Under the pieces are notes generated by a model. The model saw only the letters and a program-made list of their open reading frames with translations. It had not been told where the DNA came from and ran no database searches. Both the position numbers and the translations under genes were made by a program. DNA of 64,000 nt from assembly GCF_002217925.1 (NCBI RefSeq), contig NZ_BCMF01000005.1, forward strand, positions 124,001 through 188,000, read 5' to 3'. Positions within the stretch are counted from its first letter, which is position 1. Every line of letters starts with the position of its first letter. Origin of the DNA: Secundilactobacillus mixtipabuli. Lineage in GTDB: Bacteria > Bacillota > Bacilli > Lactobacillales > Lactobacillaceae. Shown here in pieces: positions 26,753 through 37,369 of the stretch.

Positions 26753-27547
26753 TTAACGCTGACGTTTTGGCAGCTTAGTAGGGTGCTCGGGATCGTCACC
26801 CTCATAATAAACATGCTTCAGATACAGGCCACTTGCTGGCACAGTTCGTCTGGCAGCTCGACGGTCGCCGATTCGATACAGATTTTGAATGTCATCGACT
26901 GGCCGGGTACCTGAGCCAATCTCAACCAGCACCCCAACCATAATTCGGACTTGATTATAAAGAAAGCCGTTACCATAGAATTCAAATACCAGCTCGTTAT
27001 TCGGCTGATCCAAATGGCACCCTGCTTCATAAATAGTCCGGTAATTAGTCCGTGCTGATGAGCCCGAAGCCACAAAGCTGGTAAAGTCATGCTCACCAAT
27101 CAAATCCTTAGCCGCTTGATTGATTCGGTCCACGTCAACGGGAAACTTCCAGTGGCCCGTGTAATTACGCTTAAAGGGGTTTCGAAATTCACCAAGATCC
27201 ATTCGGTACAGGTATCGCTTGCCAGAAACATCGTAGCGGGCATGAAAGTCCTCACTGACGATGTCAACGTTCAAGACCTCCATATCAACGGGTAACATGC
27301 TATTGAGCCCCTTACGCATGTTTTCGGCCGTTAGATTAAAGGGCATATCAAAGTGAACCACTTGCCCTAAGGCATGGACACCAGCATCCGTCCGGCCAGA
27401 ACCGTAGACCACGATGGCCGGTGTCGGATTCTTTGCCATCTTGTTGACCACCCGCGTCAGCTCACTTTCAATCGTCCGCATATTGGGTTGCCGCTGAAAA
27501 CCAGCAAAGTTAGTGCCATCATAGGCTAATGTAATTTTATATCTCAA
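26753..27547 (-). CDS. truA: tRNA pseudouridine(38-40) synthase TruA
   Basis: Makes pseudouridine at positions 38-40 of the tRNA anticodon arm. It starts RYKITLAYDGTNFAGFQRQP and has the catalytic Asp in GSGRTDAGVHALGQVVHF; FYGNGFLYNQVRIMVG and ARRTVPASGLYL follow. The frame opens at TTG 27565, overlapping the ecfT stop, but TTG 27547 has AGAGGA at a proper distance and gives MRYKITLAYDG. It belongs to the ecfA1-ecfA2-ecfT-truA run typical of Firmicutes. Confidence 0.96.
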   Translation of the reverse strand: MRYKITLAYDGTNFAGFQRQPNMRTIESELTRVVNKMAKNPTPAIVVYGSGRTDAGVHALGQVVHFDMPFNLTAENMRKGLNSMLPVDMEVLNVDIVSEDFHARYDVSGKRYLYRMDLGEFRNPFKRNYTGHWKFPVDVDRINQAAKDLIGEHDFTSFVASGSSARTNYRTIYEAGCHLDQPNNELVFEFYGNGFLYNQVRIMVGVLVEIGSGTRPVDDIQNLYRIGDRRAARRTVPASGLYLKHVYYEGDDPEHPTKLPKRQR

Positions 27548-27561
27548 AAGTATTGTTCCTC

Positions 27562-28362
27562 TCAACTAAAGTAACGTAATCCAATCACGGCGCTCAAACT
27601 GACAATGTAGATCACTAATGACGCCGTATCGACCCGCTGCCATTTTAACTGCCGGTATTTCGTCCGGTTTTCACCGTCTTGGTAACCTCTGGCTTCCATT
27701 GCCGTTGAAATTTCGATTGCCCGATTAAAGGCGTTGACGAACAGTGGAATTAAAATGGGTACGATGGTTCGAATTCGCTGCCGCAAACCGCCCTCGCCAA
27801 AATCAACGCCACGAGAGCGCTGTGCGTTCATGATCTTTTCCGCCTCATCCATCAAAGTCGGCACAAACCGCAATGCTAATGACAGCATCAGCGCTAGCGT
27901 AGCCACTGGAAAATGCAGTCTACGCAATGGACTCAGCAATGACTCGATTCCATCCGCGATTTCCAACGGTTGGGTAGTGAAGGTCAAAATAGTGGAAATT
28001 AAAATAATCAGCACAAACCGCATTAAAATTAAACCGGCGCTGTTCAGACCATTTTGACTCACCACTAGCCAGCCCCACTGCCAATAAACGTGTCCGCCGG
28101 CGCCAAAGAAAACTTGAATCAGCACGGTAAAAATCATCAGCCAAAATAGTGGCAGCAAACCGCGAATATAAACGCCCAGCCGAATTGCTGAAGCCACAAC
28201 TGATGCCAACAATAGCACTGTCATAATGAGGTAAGTCCAAAAATCATTTGCAAAGAAAACCACTGCGATATACAGAAAGCTTAGAATTAACTTCGCTCGC
28301 GGATCCATCCGATGCACCCAAGAATGCCCGGGAATGAAACGACCAAACATCACTTTATTCAT
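27562..28362 (-). CDS. ecfT: Housekeeping ECF transporter T component
   Basis: 266 aa with a [14 protein letters not shown]-terminus and coupling motifs [10 protein letters not shown] and [10 protein letters not shown]. It serves, with EcfA1 and EcfA2, many S components encoded elsewhere (vitamin uptake). It overlaps ecfA2 by 8 bp and is followed directly by truA. Unlike the T protein at 23214, its operon partners are canonical ATPases. Confidence 0.95.
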   Translation of the reverse strand: MNKVMFGRFIPGHSWVHRMDPRAKLILSFLYIAVVFFANDFWTYLIMTVLLLASVVASAIRLGVYIRGLLPLFWLMIFTVLIQVFFGAGGHVYWQWGWLVVSQNGLNSAGLILMRFVLIILISTILTFTTQPLEIADGIESLLSPLRRLHFPVATLALMLSLALRFVPTLMDEAEKIMNAQRSRGVDFGEGGLRQRIRTIVPILIPLFVNAFNRAIEISTAMEARGYQDGENRTKYRQLKWQRVDTASLVIYIVSLSAVIGLRYFS

Positions 28363-29233
28363 GGTCGATTCCCTCCTTTGCTAACTGCGGGGCCAACTGG
28401 TCAGCCAGTTCCTCAACCGTTAGTGGCATGCTGTCAAACTGAAAGCCGTCTTGCTGCAGCTTGTATGCAAACTGAGTTGCTGCTGGCAGTCCTAATTGAT
28501 GAGCTTCCAGCCATTCGGGATCACTAAAGATTTCTCGCGGTGATCCCTGTTTAATCACTTCACCATGACCCATCACGATCACGTGATCCGCATAATTAGC
28601 GACGTCATCCATTTGATGGGTAATGAGGATGATTGTCAGTCCCTGCTCCTCGCGTAAACGGGTAACCAGCTGCATGACCTCTAAGCGGCCACGAGGATCT
28701 AATCCGGCCGTTGGTTCATCAAGAACCAGTACCTCGGGCTCTAGCGCGAGTACACCGGCAATGGCCACTCGCCGCATTTGGCCACCAGAGAGGTCAAAGG
28801 GTGACCGGTTCAATAACGATTCATCCAGTCCAACTTCCTGAGCCATCCGTTTCGCCAGTACCAACGCATCGGCTTCCGACACACCAAAGTTCTGTGGTCC
28901 AAAAGCAATGTCCTTGATGACCGTTTCTTCAAACAACTGGTTTTCTGGAAATTGAAAGACCATCCCGACTTTTTTTCGTAACGGCTTCAAGTGTTTATTC
29001 TTGGTTTCGTTAGTGATCACTCTGTCACCAATTTTAACCGTGCCAGAGGAAGGCTTTAACAGGGCGTTAAGGTGCTGAATCATAGTGGACTTACCGCTAC
29101 CGGTTTGCCCAACCACTGCCGTAAAAGAGCCGGGTGTAATGGCAAGGTTAATGTCTTTCAGGGCTTGGACAGCAAAGGGCGTCCCAGCTTGATACCAATA
29201 ATTTACTTGTTCAAACGTGATGTCCGTAGCCAA
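28355..29233 (-). CDS. ecfA2: Housekeeping ECF transporter ATPase EcfA2
   Basis: 292 aa with intact motifs: Walker [10 protein letters not shown], signature LSGGQMRRV, Walker [11 protein letters not shown] and switch ITHQM. It pairs with EcfA1 to power the shared vitamin transporter. It starts at TTG 29233 with AAAGGGG about nine bases upstream and overlaps ecfA1 by 31 bp. The complete motifs contrast with the dedicated ATPases at 23978-25604. Confidence 0.95.
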   Translation of the reverse strand: MATDITFEQVNYWYQAGTPFAVQALKDINLAITPGSFTAVVGQTGSGKSTMIQHLNALLKPSSGTVKIGDRVITNETKNKHLKPLRKKVGMVFQFPENQLFEETVIKDIAFGPQNFGVSEADALVLAKRMAQEVGLDESLLNRSPFDLSGGQMRRVAIAGVLALEPEVLVLDEPTAGLDPRGRLEVMQLVTRLREEQGLTIILITHQMDDVANYADHVIVMGHGEVIKQGSPREIFSDPEWLEAHQLGLPAATQFAYKLQQDGFQFDSMPLTVEELADQLAPQLAKEGIDHE

Positions 29234-30036
29234 TCCGCTAAGCCCCTTTCATCTAAATATGATTGCGGTATTGCAACGTGGCGCTGCTGCAATGCATCTT
29301 TAAGCTTTTCTGGCAGCGGGACATCAAGTCCCATCTCAACCAGTTGCTGACCATGACTAAAGAGTTCTTTGGGCGTTGCTTCTTCCACAAAGCGACCGTC
29401 ATCGATCACCACTAACCGGTCCGCATTGGCGGCTTCGTCGATGTCGTGGGTAATGGACAAAACCGTTAAGTTTAATTGCTGCTTAAGGTCTTGAATCACC
29501 GACAGAATTTCCTGCCGTCCCCGGGGATCCAACATACTGGTCGCTTCATCCAATATCAGGATTTTCGGTGCGATGGCAATAATCCCCGCCAGCGCTACCC
29601 GTTGCTTCTGACCGCCTGACAAGTTGGCTGGTTCCCGATTTTTATAATCCAGCATGCCGACTTGAGCCAACGCCTGATCAACTTTGGTCACCATCGTGTC
29701 GCGGTCAACGGAACGGTTCTCCATGCCGAACGCCACATCATCGGCCACCGTTGCTCCCACAAACTGGTTATCAGGATTCTGAAAGACCATGCCCACTTTT
29801 TCCCTAATTTGCCAGACTGTCTCCGGCGTCAGTTCTTGACCATCGATCGTTATTTTCCCTGAGTCAGCAGCCATCAGCCCAATTAAAAGCTTCGCCAGCG
29901 TACTCTTACCACTGCCGTTATGACCAACGATTGCCACCCAGTCGCCAGCTTGAATCTCAAAGCTGACGTTATCGATTGCTTGGGTGTCACTATTAGGATA
30001 TTGATAATTTAGATTTTCAACTCGAATAATGGCCAT
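29203..30036 (-). CDS. ecfA1: Housekeeping ECF transporter ATPase EcfA1
   Basis: 277 aa with Walker [23 protein letters not shown], signature LSGGQKQRV, Walker [11 protein letters not shown] and switch ITHDID, all functional. ATG 30036 behind TGGAGA is preferred over 30051. It is the first gene of ecfA1-ecfA2-ecfT-truA. In many Firmicutes it follows rplQ directly; here a divergent ndh gene lies between. Confidence 0.95.
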   Translation of the reverse strand: MAIIRVENLNYQYPNSDTQAIDNVSFEIQAGDWVAIVGHNGSGKSTLAKLLIGLMAADSGKITIDGQELTPETVWQIREKVGMVFQNPDNQFVGATVADDVAFGMENRSVDRDTMVTKVDQALAQVGMLDYKNREPANLSGGQKQRVALAGIIAIAPKILILDEATSMLDPRGRQEILSVIQDLKQQLNLTVLSITHDIDEAANADRLVVIDDGRFVEEATPKELFSHGQQLVEMGLDVPLPEKLKDALQQRHVAIPQSYLDERGLADWLRTSRLNK

Positions 30037-30137
30037 TTTTATTTTCTCCATTTTTAGAAATCACAGGTCATTATAACAAATCTTAGGCCTATATTGATAC
30101 TTTCAACTCCTTTTTTTGATTTGCGATGGGTTATCAT

Positions 30138-30166
30138 TTGGCTTGCTCAATCATCTAGCCTATAAT
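30138..30166 (+). promoter_or_regulatory. ndh promoter
   Basis: TTGGCT and a perfect TATAAT with 17-bp spacing, 49 bp before the ndh ATG. Confidence 0.75.
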
Positions 30167-30214
30167 TAAGGGAGTAGAAGAACGCTTTCATTATTTACTA
30201 AAGGAGGTTTATCA

Positions 30215-31858
30215 ATGACAAAAAATATTGTTGTCGTTGGTGCAGGCTTTGCTGGGGTTCTTACAACAAAGAAGCTTGCGAAACGATTTAAATCAAACGC
30301 TGATGTCACCATCACATTGATCGATCGACATCCCTATTTCACCTATTTAACCGAACTTCACGAAGTAGCGACAGAACGGGTAGAGCCTGACGCAGTTCAA
30401 TACGATTTACAGCACTTATTTAATCATGCTAAAAACGTCAAACTCATTACCGACAGTGTCACTCAAGTGGACAAGGAAAACAAAAAAGTGGTTGGCGAGA
30501 ATGGCGAATACCCATTCGACAGCCTCGTGATCAGTATGGGTGGCGAACCCAATGACTTCGGCACCCCAGGGGTTAAGGAGAATGGTTACACCCTCTGGTC
30601 GATGGAAGACGCCATTCGCCTTCGGACCCACCTGGACGATGTTGTTCGCCGCGGCGCTGCTGAGCATGATCCAACAAAACGGCAAGCAATGTTAACCATT
30701 GTGGTCTGCGGTTCTGGCTTTACCGGCGCTGAAACCATTGGTGAATTAATTGACTACAAGAAGGTACTGGCAAAACGCTATCGTCTTGATGTCAATGAAA
30801 TTAAGGTCATCTTGGTTGAAGCTGCTCCTACTATTATTAATATGCTGGATCGGACGAATGCGGCCCACGCCGAAAAATACCTTAAGGACAATGGCATCGA
30901 CATCCGGGTCTCATCTGCCATTACACAGGTTAACCCAGACTCAGTTGAGATTAAGGAACAAGACCCAATCGCAACTGAAACCTTGATTTGGACTGCCGGT
31001 GTCAAAACCAACCATACAGCTGATGAATTTGGCATTGAAGCAGGTCGCGGTGGCCGTTTGATCACCAATAAATACCTTCAAGCACAGGGCTTCGAAGATA
31101 AGAGCATTTACGTTGCCGGTGATGATGCCAACGCCACTGAGGAAGGTGCAGAACGGGCTGTACCTCAAACAGCACAGGAAGCTGAATTTGAGGCCTATGT
31201 CGTCGCTCACAACGTGGTCGAAGACATTAACGGCAGTCAGAACTACGAGGCCTTTAAGGACAAGAATATGGGCTTCATGGTTTCCTTTGGTTACCGTTAT
31301 GGTATCGCTCAAGTCTTTGGCGGTAAGCGGGTGCGAGGCTGGTTTGCAACGGCCATGAAACACGGCGGCAACTTGCTGTACTTCTGCCGGATCCGTTCCG
31401 GCTACGCAATGTGGAAGTATTTAAAGGATGAGATCTTCAAGACCGCTAATAAGCGGACCGTGCTGGGAAGTAACACCGCAACCAACACTAATGTTCTGTG
31501 GACCCTACCGCTTCGTTTATTCTTCGGTCTTGGCCTCTTCCTAGATGGAATGAGCAACATGGGTGGTACTGCTGGTTGGATGACCAGCTTATCGCCAACC
31601 ATGGGCACCATCGAATTAATTCTTGGTGCGCTGATCTTCTTTGGCTTAGCTACCTGGTGTGCTAACTTCCTGGTGATCCTCGGATTCTTATTCCTGGTTC
31701 ACACTTGGCCGGCAAGTTGGATCCTATTCGTTGCTTTCGCACTGCTGAATGGCTCCGGTCGTACCTTTGGCTTGGATATCTGGTTCGTGCCATGGTTACA
31801 ACGTACCTGGGGTCACTCGCGTTATGGTATTCCGCGTTCAATCTACAAACAAAAATAA
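30215..31858 (+). CDS. ndh: Type II NADH dehydrogenase with C-terminal membrane domain
   Basis: 547 aa. Residues 1 to about 400 are an NDH-2: FAD site NIVVVGAGFAGVLTTKKLA, NADH site TIVVCGSGFTGAETIGEL, and SIYVAGDDANA. After about residue 430 comes an unusual hydrophobic part, beginning LPLRLFFGLGLFLDGMSN, with three to four helices resembling a DoxX-like module. Common NDH-2 proteins end near 400-450 aa. Lactic acid bacteria use NDH-2 to pass electrons to quinone; enzymes with an extra membrane domain are known from flavin-based extracellular electron transfer. The ATG follows AAAGGAGG. Confidence 0.9.
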   Translation: MTKNIVVVGAGFAGVLTTKKLAKRFKSNADVTITLIDRHPYFTYLTELHEVATERVEPDAVQYDLQHLFNHAKNVKLITDSVTQVDKENKKVVGENGEYPFDSLVISMGGEPNDFGTPGVKENGYTLWSMEDAIRLRTHLDDVVRRGAAEHDPTKRQAMLTIVVCGSGFTGAETIGELIDYKKVLAKRYRLDVNEIKVILVEAAPTIINMLDRTNAAHAEKYLKDNGIDIRVSSAITQVNPDSVEIKEQDPIATETLIWTAGVKTNHTADEFGIEAGRGGRLITNKYLQAQGFEDKSIYVAGDDANATEEGAERAVPQTAQEAEFEAYVVAHNVVEDINGSQNYEAFKDKNMGFMVSFGYRYGIAQVFGGKRVRGWFATAMKHGGNLLYFCRIRSGYAMWKYLKDEIFKTANKRTVLGSNTATNTNVLWTLPLRLFFGLGLFLDGMSNMGGTAGWMTSLSPTMGTIELILGALIFFGLATWCANFLVILGFLFLVHTWPASWILFVAFALLNGSGRTFGLDIWFVPWLQRTWGHSRYGIPRSIYKQK

Positions 31859-31867
31859 ATGAACATC

Positions 31868-31904
31868 AAAAGGCGCATCTCCCAATTGCTGGGGATGCGC
31901 CTTT
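31868..31904 (+). terminator. ndh terminator
   Basis: Stem AAAGGCGCATCTCCC/GGGGATGCGCCTTT with a short loop, ten bases after the stop. Confidence 0.85.
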
Positions 31905-31930
31905 GGTCTGTCTCATAAAATGAAGACACA

Positions 31931-32030
31931 AAAAAATCACTACCGAATAAATGGTGCGCGGCAAAGCCGCATTCAAGCTAGACTCGAATTAATCATCATC
32001 ATAGCGCTTTATACCATAAATTCGGTGTGA
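31931..32030 (-). terminator. Long imperfect inverted repeat ending in a T run, after rplQ
   Basis: Arms 32014-32030 and 31937-31954 are largely complementary (CCGAAT, ATGG and TCAC blocks), enclose the small hairpin GCGGC/GCCGC (31958-31970), and end on the minus strand in T. It could be the terminator of the long ribosomal operon or a small mobile-like repeat. A second hairpin GATCAGC/GCTGATC lies at 32040-32059. Confidence 0.5.
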
Positions 32031-32085
32031 TTCTATTGCGATCAGCAATAGAGCTGATCACGATTACTGCTTTAATACTACTTAA

Positions 32086-32469
32086 TTAGTCAACAAGTTG
32101 TAGAATAACCATTTGTGCACCGTCTCCACGACGAGGCATGGTTCTCATGATACGAGTATAACCACCATTACGGTCAGCATACTTAGGTGCAACTTCGCTG
32201 AATAGCTTTTGCAATGCTGTAGAGATTTGGACGTTATCGCCATCTTCTTTAACATCAGCAACTACATCACGAAGGAATGCAGCGGCTTGACGACGTGAGT
32301 GCAAGTCTCCGCGCTTACCTAAGCTGATCATCTTGTCAGTAGTAGAACGTACTTCTTTGGCGCGGGCTTCAGTGGTCTTAATTTGGCCATGAATTAATAA
32401 TTCAGTGGTAAGATCCCGAAGTAAGGCGCGACGTTGTGAACTTGTTCGTTGCAATTTACGGTAACTCAT
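32086..32469 (-). CDS. rplQ: 50S ribosomal protein L17
   Basis: 127 aa beginning [20 protein letters not shown], with ending [20 protein letters not shown], the L17 pattern. It is the last gene of the 29-gene ribosomal operon, 29 bp after rpoA. Confidence 0.98.
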   Translation of the reverse strand: MSYRKLQRTSSQRRALLRDLTTELLIHGQIKTTEARAKEVRSTTDKMISLGKRGDLHSRRQAAAFLRDVVADVKEDGDNVQISTALQKLFSEVAPKYADRNGGYTRIMRTMPRRGDGAQMVILQLVD

Positions 32470-32498
32470 TACTGGATACCCTCCTTTTTATATTTATA

Positions 32499-33446
32499 CT
32501 AGTCTTCTTTACGAAGTGATAACCCGAGGTCGTTGAGCTTTGCCTTGACTTCTTCCAATGACTTCCGGCCTAAGTTACGAACCTTCATCATATCGGCTTC
32601 AGTCTTGTTGGTCAGCTCTTGAACAGTGTTGATTCCCGCACGTTTGAGACAGTTGTATGAACGAACTGATAAGTCAAGCTCTTCAATCGTCATTTCAAGC
32701 ATCTTTTCCTTGTGGGTCTCTTCTTTTTCAACCATGATTTCAGCATTCTTAGCTTCATCTGTTAAATCAACAAACATCGCCAAGTGTTCCGTTAAAATCT
32801 TAGCAGCTAAACTGATCGATTCACTAGGAGTAATTGAACTATCGGTCCAAACGTCCATCGTTAATTTATCATAGTCAGTTCTCTGACCAACCCGCGTGTT
32901 TTCAACCTGATAGTTAACACGTTCGATTGGGGTATAAATAGAGTCAATAGGCAAAACGCCAATTGGCATATCTTCCTTAGCCTTGTTTCGGTCAGCTGAA
33001 ACGTAGCCGCGACCTTTATTTGCAGTCATTCGAATGTGGAAGGTTGCCCCTTCTGCGACAGTCGCAATATAAAGATCAGGATTGAGAACTGTGACATCAC
33101 TGTCAGCAGTAATGTCACCAGCTGTAACTTGAGCAGGTCCCTTAACATCAATTTCCATTGATTCGATTTCATCGTCGGGTCCTTCAAGCTTAAGCGAAAT
33201 CTTCTTAGTGTTCAGAATAATCTGAGTAACATCTTCAACGACACCCTCAATAGTAGAGAATTCGTGTAAAACGCCATCAATCTGAATACTTGTGACAGCA
33301 GCACCAGGCAGCGATGAAAGCAGAATTCGTCTCAAAGAATTCCCTAACGTAGTTCCATAACCACGTTCGAGAGGTTCAACGACAAATTTGCCGTAATCGT
33401 CGCTTTCTTCAATTTTGTGAATGTTAGGCTTTTCGAATTCGATCAT
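32499..33446 (-). CDS. rpoA: RNA polymerase alpha subunit
   Basis: 315 aa. The N-terminal dimerisation domain has [20 protein letters not shown], and the C-terminal domain has [19 protein letters not shown] and [16 protein letters not shown], which contacts UP elements and regulators. The linker lies near residues 230-245. It follows rpsK after 85 bp. Confidence 0.99.
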   Translation of the reverse strand: MIEFEKPNIHKIEESDDYGKFVVEPLERGYGTTLGNSLRRILLSSLPGAAVTSIQIDGVLHEFSTIEGVVEDVTQIILNTKKISLKLEGPDDEIESMEIDVKGPAQVTAGDITADSDVTVLNPDLYIATVAEGATFHIRMTANKGRGYVSADRNKAKEDMPIGVLPIDSIYTPIERVNYQVENTRVGQRTDYDKLTMDVWTDSSITPSESISLAAKILTEHLAMFVDLTDEAKNAEIMVEKEETHKEKMLEMTIEELDLSVRSYNCLKRAGINTVQELTNKTEADMMKVRNLGRKSLEEVKAKLNDLGLSLRKED

Positions 33447-33531
33447 TCTTATCTTTTACCCCTTTCAAAACGCGTTGAGCCATATAAATAAGTCCCATCT
33501 TGTAGCCGTATGCCCACTAAAACGGGATACA

Positions 33532-33921
33532 CTATACTCGACGGCGCTTCGGAGGACGAGAACCATTATGAGGAACTGGAGTTACGTCCCGAATGGCAGT
33601 TACTTCAAGTCCGGTTGATTGTAAAGCACGGATTGCGGCTTCACGACCTGAACCTGGACCCTTAACAGCAACTTCAACAGTCTTCATACCATGTTCCATA
33701 GAGTTCTTAGCAGCAGCTTCAGCAGCCATTTGTGCAGCAAATGGTGTTGACTTACGACTACCCTTAAAACCTAATGAACCAGCTGAAGACCAAGCAATTG
33801 CGTTACCTTGCATGTCAGTAATCATGACCAGAGTGTTGTTGAATGTTGAGTGAATGTGAGCAACACCAGACTCGATATTTTTCTTTACGCGGCGTTTGCG
33901 CGAAGTTTTTCTAGTTGCCAT
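33532..33921 (-). CDS. rpsK: 30S ribosomal protein S11
   Basis: 129 aa. [32 protein letters not shown] and the C-terminal [18 protein letters not shown] identify S11, located on the 30S platform. It follows rpsM after 27 bp. Confidence 0.98.
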   Translation of the reverse strand: MATRKTSRKRRVKKNIESGVAHIHSTFNNTLVMITDMQGNAIAWSSAGSLGFKGSRKSTPFAAQMAAEAAAKNSMEHGMKTVEVAVKGPGSGREAAIRALQSTGLEVTAIRDVTPVPHNGSRPPKRRRV

Positions 33922-33948
33922 AAAATGTCATAACCTCCTTTTAGATAA

Positions 33949-34314
33949 TTATTTCTTTCTACCTGCGACTGAGGCCTTTTTACCTTTACGAGTGCGGGCA
34001 TTATTCTTCGTGTGTTGGCCACGAACGGGCAAACCACGACGGTGACGCATACCACGGTATGAACCGATTTCTTGAAGACGCTTGATGTTCAAGCTTACCT
34101 TACGACGTAAGTCACCTTCAACTTGGTAGTTGTCTACAGCTGCACGAATCTTGTCTTCATCTTCGGGAGCGAGATCACGAACGCGAACGTCTGGTGATAC
34201 ACCAGTTTCTTCAATGATCTTTTGTGCAGTAGTGTTACCGATTCCGAAAATGTAAGTTAAGCCAATGACAATACGCTTGTCACGTGGCAAGTCAACTCCA
34301 GCAATACGAGCCAT
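33949..34314 (-). CDS. rpsM: 30S ribosomal protein S13
   Basis: 121 aa. Starts [20 protein letters not shown] and has [20 protein letters not shown] with a basic tail, typical of S13 of the 30S head. It follows rpmJ after 28 bp. Confidence 0.98.
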   Translation of the reverse strand: MARIAGVDLPRDKRIVIGLTYIFGIGNTTAQKIIEETGVSPDVRVRDLAPEDEDKIRAAVDNYQVEGDLRRKVSLNIKRLQEIGSYRGMRHRRGLPVRGQHTKNNARTRKGKKASVAGRKK

Positions 34315-34342
34315 TAAGTTGCACCTCCTATATTATTATGAA

Positions 34343-34462
34343 TTATTTACCTTGACGTTGTTTGTGCTTAGGGTTTGCTGAGCAAATAACCATTACTCGA
34401 CCCTTACGCTTGATAATCTTACAATGATCGCACATTTTCTTAACAGATGGACGTACTTTCAT
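34343..34462 (-). CDS. rpmJ: 50S ribosomal protein L36
   Basis: A 39-aa gene. It begins [20 protein letters not shown] and ends [10 protein letters not shown]. Cys11, Cys14, Cys27 and His33 form the zinc ribbon of the C+ form. The ATG has AGGAGG upstream; it lies 46 bp after infA in the conserved order infA-rpmJ-rpsM. Confidence 0.97.
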   Translation of the reverse strand: MKVRPSVKKMCDHCKIIKRKGRVMVICSANPKHKQRQGK

Positions 34463-34508
34463 GAGAATCAAAACCTCCTATTGTCCTAATGCAAACCAAA
34501 AAACCAAC

Positions 34509-34724
34509 TTACTTAAACCGGTAAGTGATCCGGCCTTTGGTCAAATCATACGGCGACATTTCAACAGTAACACGGTCTCCAGGTAGAATTCGGATGTAAT
34601 GCATCCGAATCTTACCAGAAACGTGTGCTAGAATTTCATGACCGTTTTCGAGTTCAACCCGAAACATTGCGTTTGGCAGTGTTTCAGTGACTTTACCTTC
34701 AACTTCGATGACGTCTTTTGCCAC
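34509..34724 (-). CDS. infA: Translation initiation factor IF-1
   Basis: A 71-aa OB-fold protein with [40 protein letters not shown] and [13 protein letters not shown], diagnostic of IF-1. It binds the 30S A site during initiation. The start is GTG behind AAGGGGG. A good promoter lies upstream. Confidence 0.98.
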   Translation of the reverse strand: MAKDVIEVEGKVTETLPNAMFRVELENGHEILAHVSGKIRMHYIRILPGDRVTVEMSPYDLTKGRITYRFK

Positions 34725-34807
34725 GAACGTACCCCCTTGAGTGTTTTATGACTATGATTAAATAGTACCCGGACTTGCCCAATATTAAATTGAGGCTAAC
34801 CTGAGTT

Positions 34808-34836
34808 AGTTTACCACACCATAACTTTTGAAGCAA
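34808..34836 (-). promoter_or_regulatory. Internal promoter before infA
   Basis: On the minus strand TTGCTT and TAAACT with 17-bp spacing inside the 133-bp adk-infA gap. It could give extra transcription of infA-rpmJ-rpsM-rpsK-rpoA-rplQ. Confidence 0.6.
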
Positions 34837-34857
34837 GAACTTCTATACTAAGGGCAT

Positions 34858-35517
34858 TTAGGCAAGTTGACTAAGAATCGCTTTGATATCATTATAAACA
34901 TCTTGGATGTCACGATCACCATCAACGGTATGAAGTAAACCCTTCTTTTGGTAGAAATCTACCAGCGGCGTGTTCATCTTCACGTTAACATCCAAACGGT
35001 TCTTAACGGTTGCAGGCTTATCATCTTCTCGTTGATAGAAGTCATGACCGCCACAAACATCACAAGTACCCGGAACCTTTGTTGGGTTATAGATCTTATG
35101 ATAAGTTGCGCCGCATGTCCGGCAAATGTAACGGCCAGATAGTCGTTCAATCAAAACATTAGGCTCAACGTGAATGTTGATAACAGCATCCACATTACGT
35201 CCAAGTTCGGTTCCAAATTGGTCAAGCGCTTCAGCTTGGTCAATTGTCCTTGGATAACCATCTAGCATGTAGCCCTTTGCGACATCGTCTTGTGCTAAAC
35301 GCTCTTTAACGATTCCGTTAGTGACTTCATCCGGAACCAATTCGCCTTTATCGATGAACTTCTTAGCAGCAAGTCCCATTTCAGTTTCATTTTTCATGGC
35401 TTCACGGAAAATGTCACCGGTTGAGATATGCTGGATATCGAAGTCTTCAACAATCTTTTGGGCTTGAGTTCCCTTACCTGCGCCAGGTAAGCCCATTAAA
35501 ATCAAATTCATTGACAT
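34858..35517 (-). CDS. adk: Adenylate kinase
   Basis: 219 aa. P-loop [14 protein letters not shown]-binding [10 protein letters not shown], and [14 protein letters not shown] are visible. The lid carries a four-cysteine zinc site (CRTC and CDVC), the Gram-positive form. It interconverts ATP+AMP and 2 ADP. It follows secY; map, which lies between adk and infA in Bacillus, is absent here. Confidence 0.98.
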   Translation of the reverse strand: MSMNLILMGLPGAGKGTQAQKIVEDFDIQHISTGDIFREAMKNETEMGLAAKKFIDKGELVPDEVTNGIVKERLAQDDVAKGYMLDGYPRTIDQAEALDQFGTELGRNVDAVINIHVEPNVLIERLSGRYICRTCGATYHKIYNPTKVPGTCDVCGGHDFYQREDDKPATVKNRLDVNVKMNTPLVDFYQKKGLLHTVDGDRDIQDVYNDIKAILSQLA

Positions 35518-35591
35518 GTTTGTTTCCTCCTAGCAGTTCTCTTTAATGACAAGAAGGTGTGCTGAACCAGGTCATCACACCATTACTCGTC

Positions 35592-36905
35592 TCATTCAGC
35601 TGGACGGGAATTTTGAATGAAACCAACATAAGTCCGTTTCATCATCAGCCCTTCGACCTGTTGGATCGTTTGGATAGCAACACCAACCACGATAAGTAAG
35701 CTGGTACCACCAAGTCCAATCGATTCATTCAGATTCCAAACGTTTTGAGCAACTAGTGGAATCAAAGCAACCAACCCTAAGAACAATGCCCCGACAGTAC
35801 TCAAACGCATCAGTAAGTTAGACACGTAAACTTGAGTTTCATGACCAGGCCAGACACCAGGAATGTAACTTCCTTGTTTCTGTAAGTTCTCAGATAATTT
35901 TTCAGGGTTAACCTGAACAAATGCATAGAAGAACGTGAACAAAATAATCAAAATTGTATATAAGATTGTCCCGCTGGTCGTCTGCATATTAAAGACATCG
36001 GTTAATACTTGATACCAGGTATCTTCGGAGTGATTATTCGCAAACGCCATCAAAACAGTTTGTGGCGTTGCAATAAACGAACTTGCGAAGATAACGGGAA
36101 TAACACCAGCAACGTTAACCTTTAATGGAAGATAACTACTATCTGGATCACCGGAGACACGACGCGTATATTGAATTGGAATCTTTCGATCAGCTTGTTG
36201 AACCCACGTCACCCAAGTGACAATGACTAGAACAGCAATCAAAACTGCCAAAACAACTAAAGCACCTTGCCACCAATCAGAAGCAGTTAAGTTCTGAAGG
36301 TAGGTTTGATATAACTGATAAAGCCCGGTAGGCATTCTGGCAATAATACCAGCAAAGATGATCATTGATACACCGTTACCTAAACCATGGTCAGTAATCA
36401 TGTCACCCATCCAAGTGGTTAACATGGTTCCACCAGTCAAGATCAAGCCAATCATTGCATACGTTTTAACGCCTGGGTTCTGCACCAAATTCAAACTACT
36501 TAAGGTGTTAAAACCGGCAGTAATCCCAATTGATTGCACAAACGCTAGGATAATCGTTAAATAACGTGTGTGTTGGTTCAACTTTCGTCGACCAACTTCC
36601 CCTTGCTTACTCCACTCTACATAACGAGGCACAATGTCCATTTGTAGAAGTTGGATCACAATTTGTGCGGTAATGTATGGCGAAACTCCCATCGCAAAGA
36701 TGGAATAGTTAGTCAAGCCACCACCACTGAACATGTTTAAAATGCTAACCAATCCAGAAGACGCAACGCTTTGTAATGCCTTTGCATTAACTCCTGGCAC
36801 AGTAATATACGAGCCAAGACGAAAGACAACCAAAACCATCAGTGTAAAGAGAATCTTGTTCCGAATGTCTTTAACCTTAAACGCGTTTTTCATGGTCGAC
36901 AGCAT
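35592..36905 (-). CDS. secY: Preprotein translocase subunit SecY
   Basis: 437 aa with ten hydrophobic segments. FRLGSYITVPGVN near the start, MGVSPYITAQIVIQLLQ, and IPIQYTRRVSG are typical. It forms the protein-conducting channel with SecE and SecG. The ATG overlaps the rplO stop by one base (TAATG), indicating coupling. Confidence 0.98.
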   Translation of the reverse strand: MLSTMKNAFKVKDIRNKILFTLMVLVVFRLGSYITVPGVNAKALQSVASSGLVSILNMFSGGGLTNYSIFAMGVSPYITAQIVIQLLQMDIVPRYVEWSKQGEVGRRKLNQHTRYLTIILAFVQSIGITAGFNTLSSLNLVQNPGVKTYAMIGLILTGGTMLTTWMGDMITDHGLGNGVSMIIFAGIIARMPTGLYQLYQTYLQNLTASDWWQGALVVLAVLIAVLVIVTWVTWVQQADRKIPIQYTRRVSGDPDSSYLPLKVNVAGVIPVIFASSFIATPQTVLMAFANNHSEDTWYQVLTDVFNMQTTSGTILYTILIILFTFFYAFVQVNPEKLSENLQKQGSYIPGVWPGHETQVYVSNLLMRLSTVGALFLGLVALIPLVAQNVWNLNESIGLGGTSLLIVVGVAIQTIQQVEGLMMKRTYVGFIQNSRPAE

Positions 36906-37342
36906 TAAATCACCTCAGTTTTACCGCCTGCTGCTTCAATTGCGGCACTAGCACTTGCAGAGAACTTGTGTGCTTTAACCGTAAGCTTCTTTGAGATTTC
37001 TCCGTTACCTAAAATCTTGATACCGTCTTTTTCGTTTTTAACGATGCCGGCTTCAACCAATGCTACAGGTGTTACTTCTGCACCATCTTCGAAACGATCG
37101 TTAAGCGTTGAAAGGTTTACTAATGCATATTCCTTACGGTTAATGTTAGTAAATCCACGCTTTGGAATACGACGATACAGTGGCATTTGGCCACCTTCGA
37201 AACCAAGACGTGTCTTGCTACGAGCCTTTTGACCCTTTTGGCCACGACCTGATGTCTTACCGTTACCAGCAGAACGGCCACGTCCTTTACGCGTACGCGT
37301 TACACGTGATCCTTCAGATGGTTGTAATTCGTTCAACTTCAT
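36905..37342 (-). CDS. rplO: 50S ribosomal protein L15
   Basis: 145 aa. Starts [20 protein letters not shown], has the glycine/arginine-rich [20 protein letters not shown] and [17 protein letters not shown]. Typical L15 before secY. Confidence 0.98.
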   Translation of the reverse strand: MKLNELQPSEGSRVTRTRKGRGRSAGNGKTSGRGQKGQKARSKTRLGFEGGQMPLYRRIPKRGFTNINRKEYALVNLSTLNDRFEDGAEVTPVALVEAGIVKNEKDGIKILGNGEISKKLTVKAHKFSASASAAIEAAGGKTEVI

Positions 37343-37369
37343 GAATGAAGGGACCTCCTTTTAATTAAT

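Noticed and set aside
30941..31363. Minus-strand frame of 140 codons opposite ndh
   Set aside because: It is antisense to a strongly supported gene, has no ribosome binding site and no family resemblance.
32020..32085. Remnant of an insertion sequence beside rplQ
   Set aside because: Only short inverted repeats are visible; there is no transposase fragment or duplicated target.
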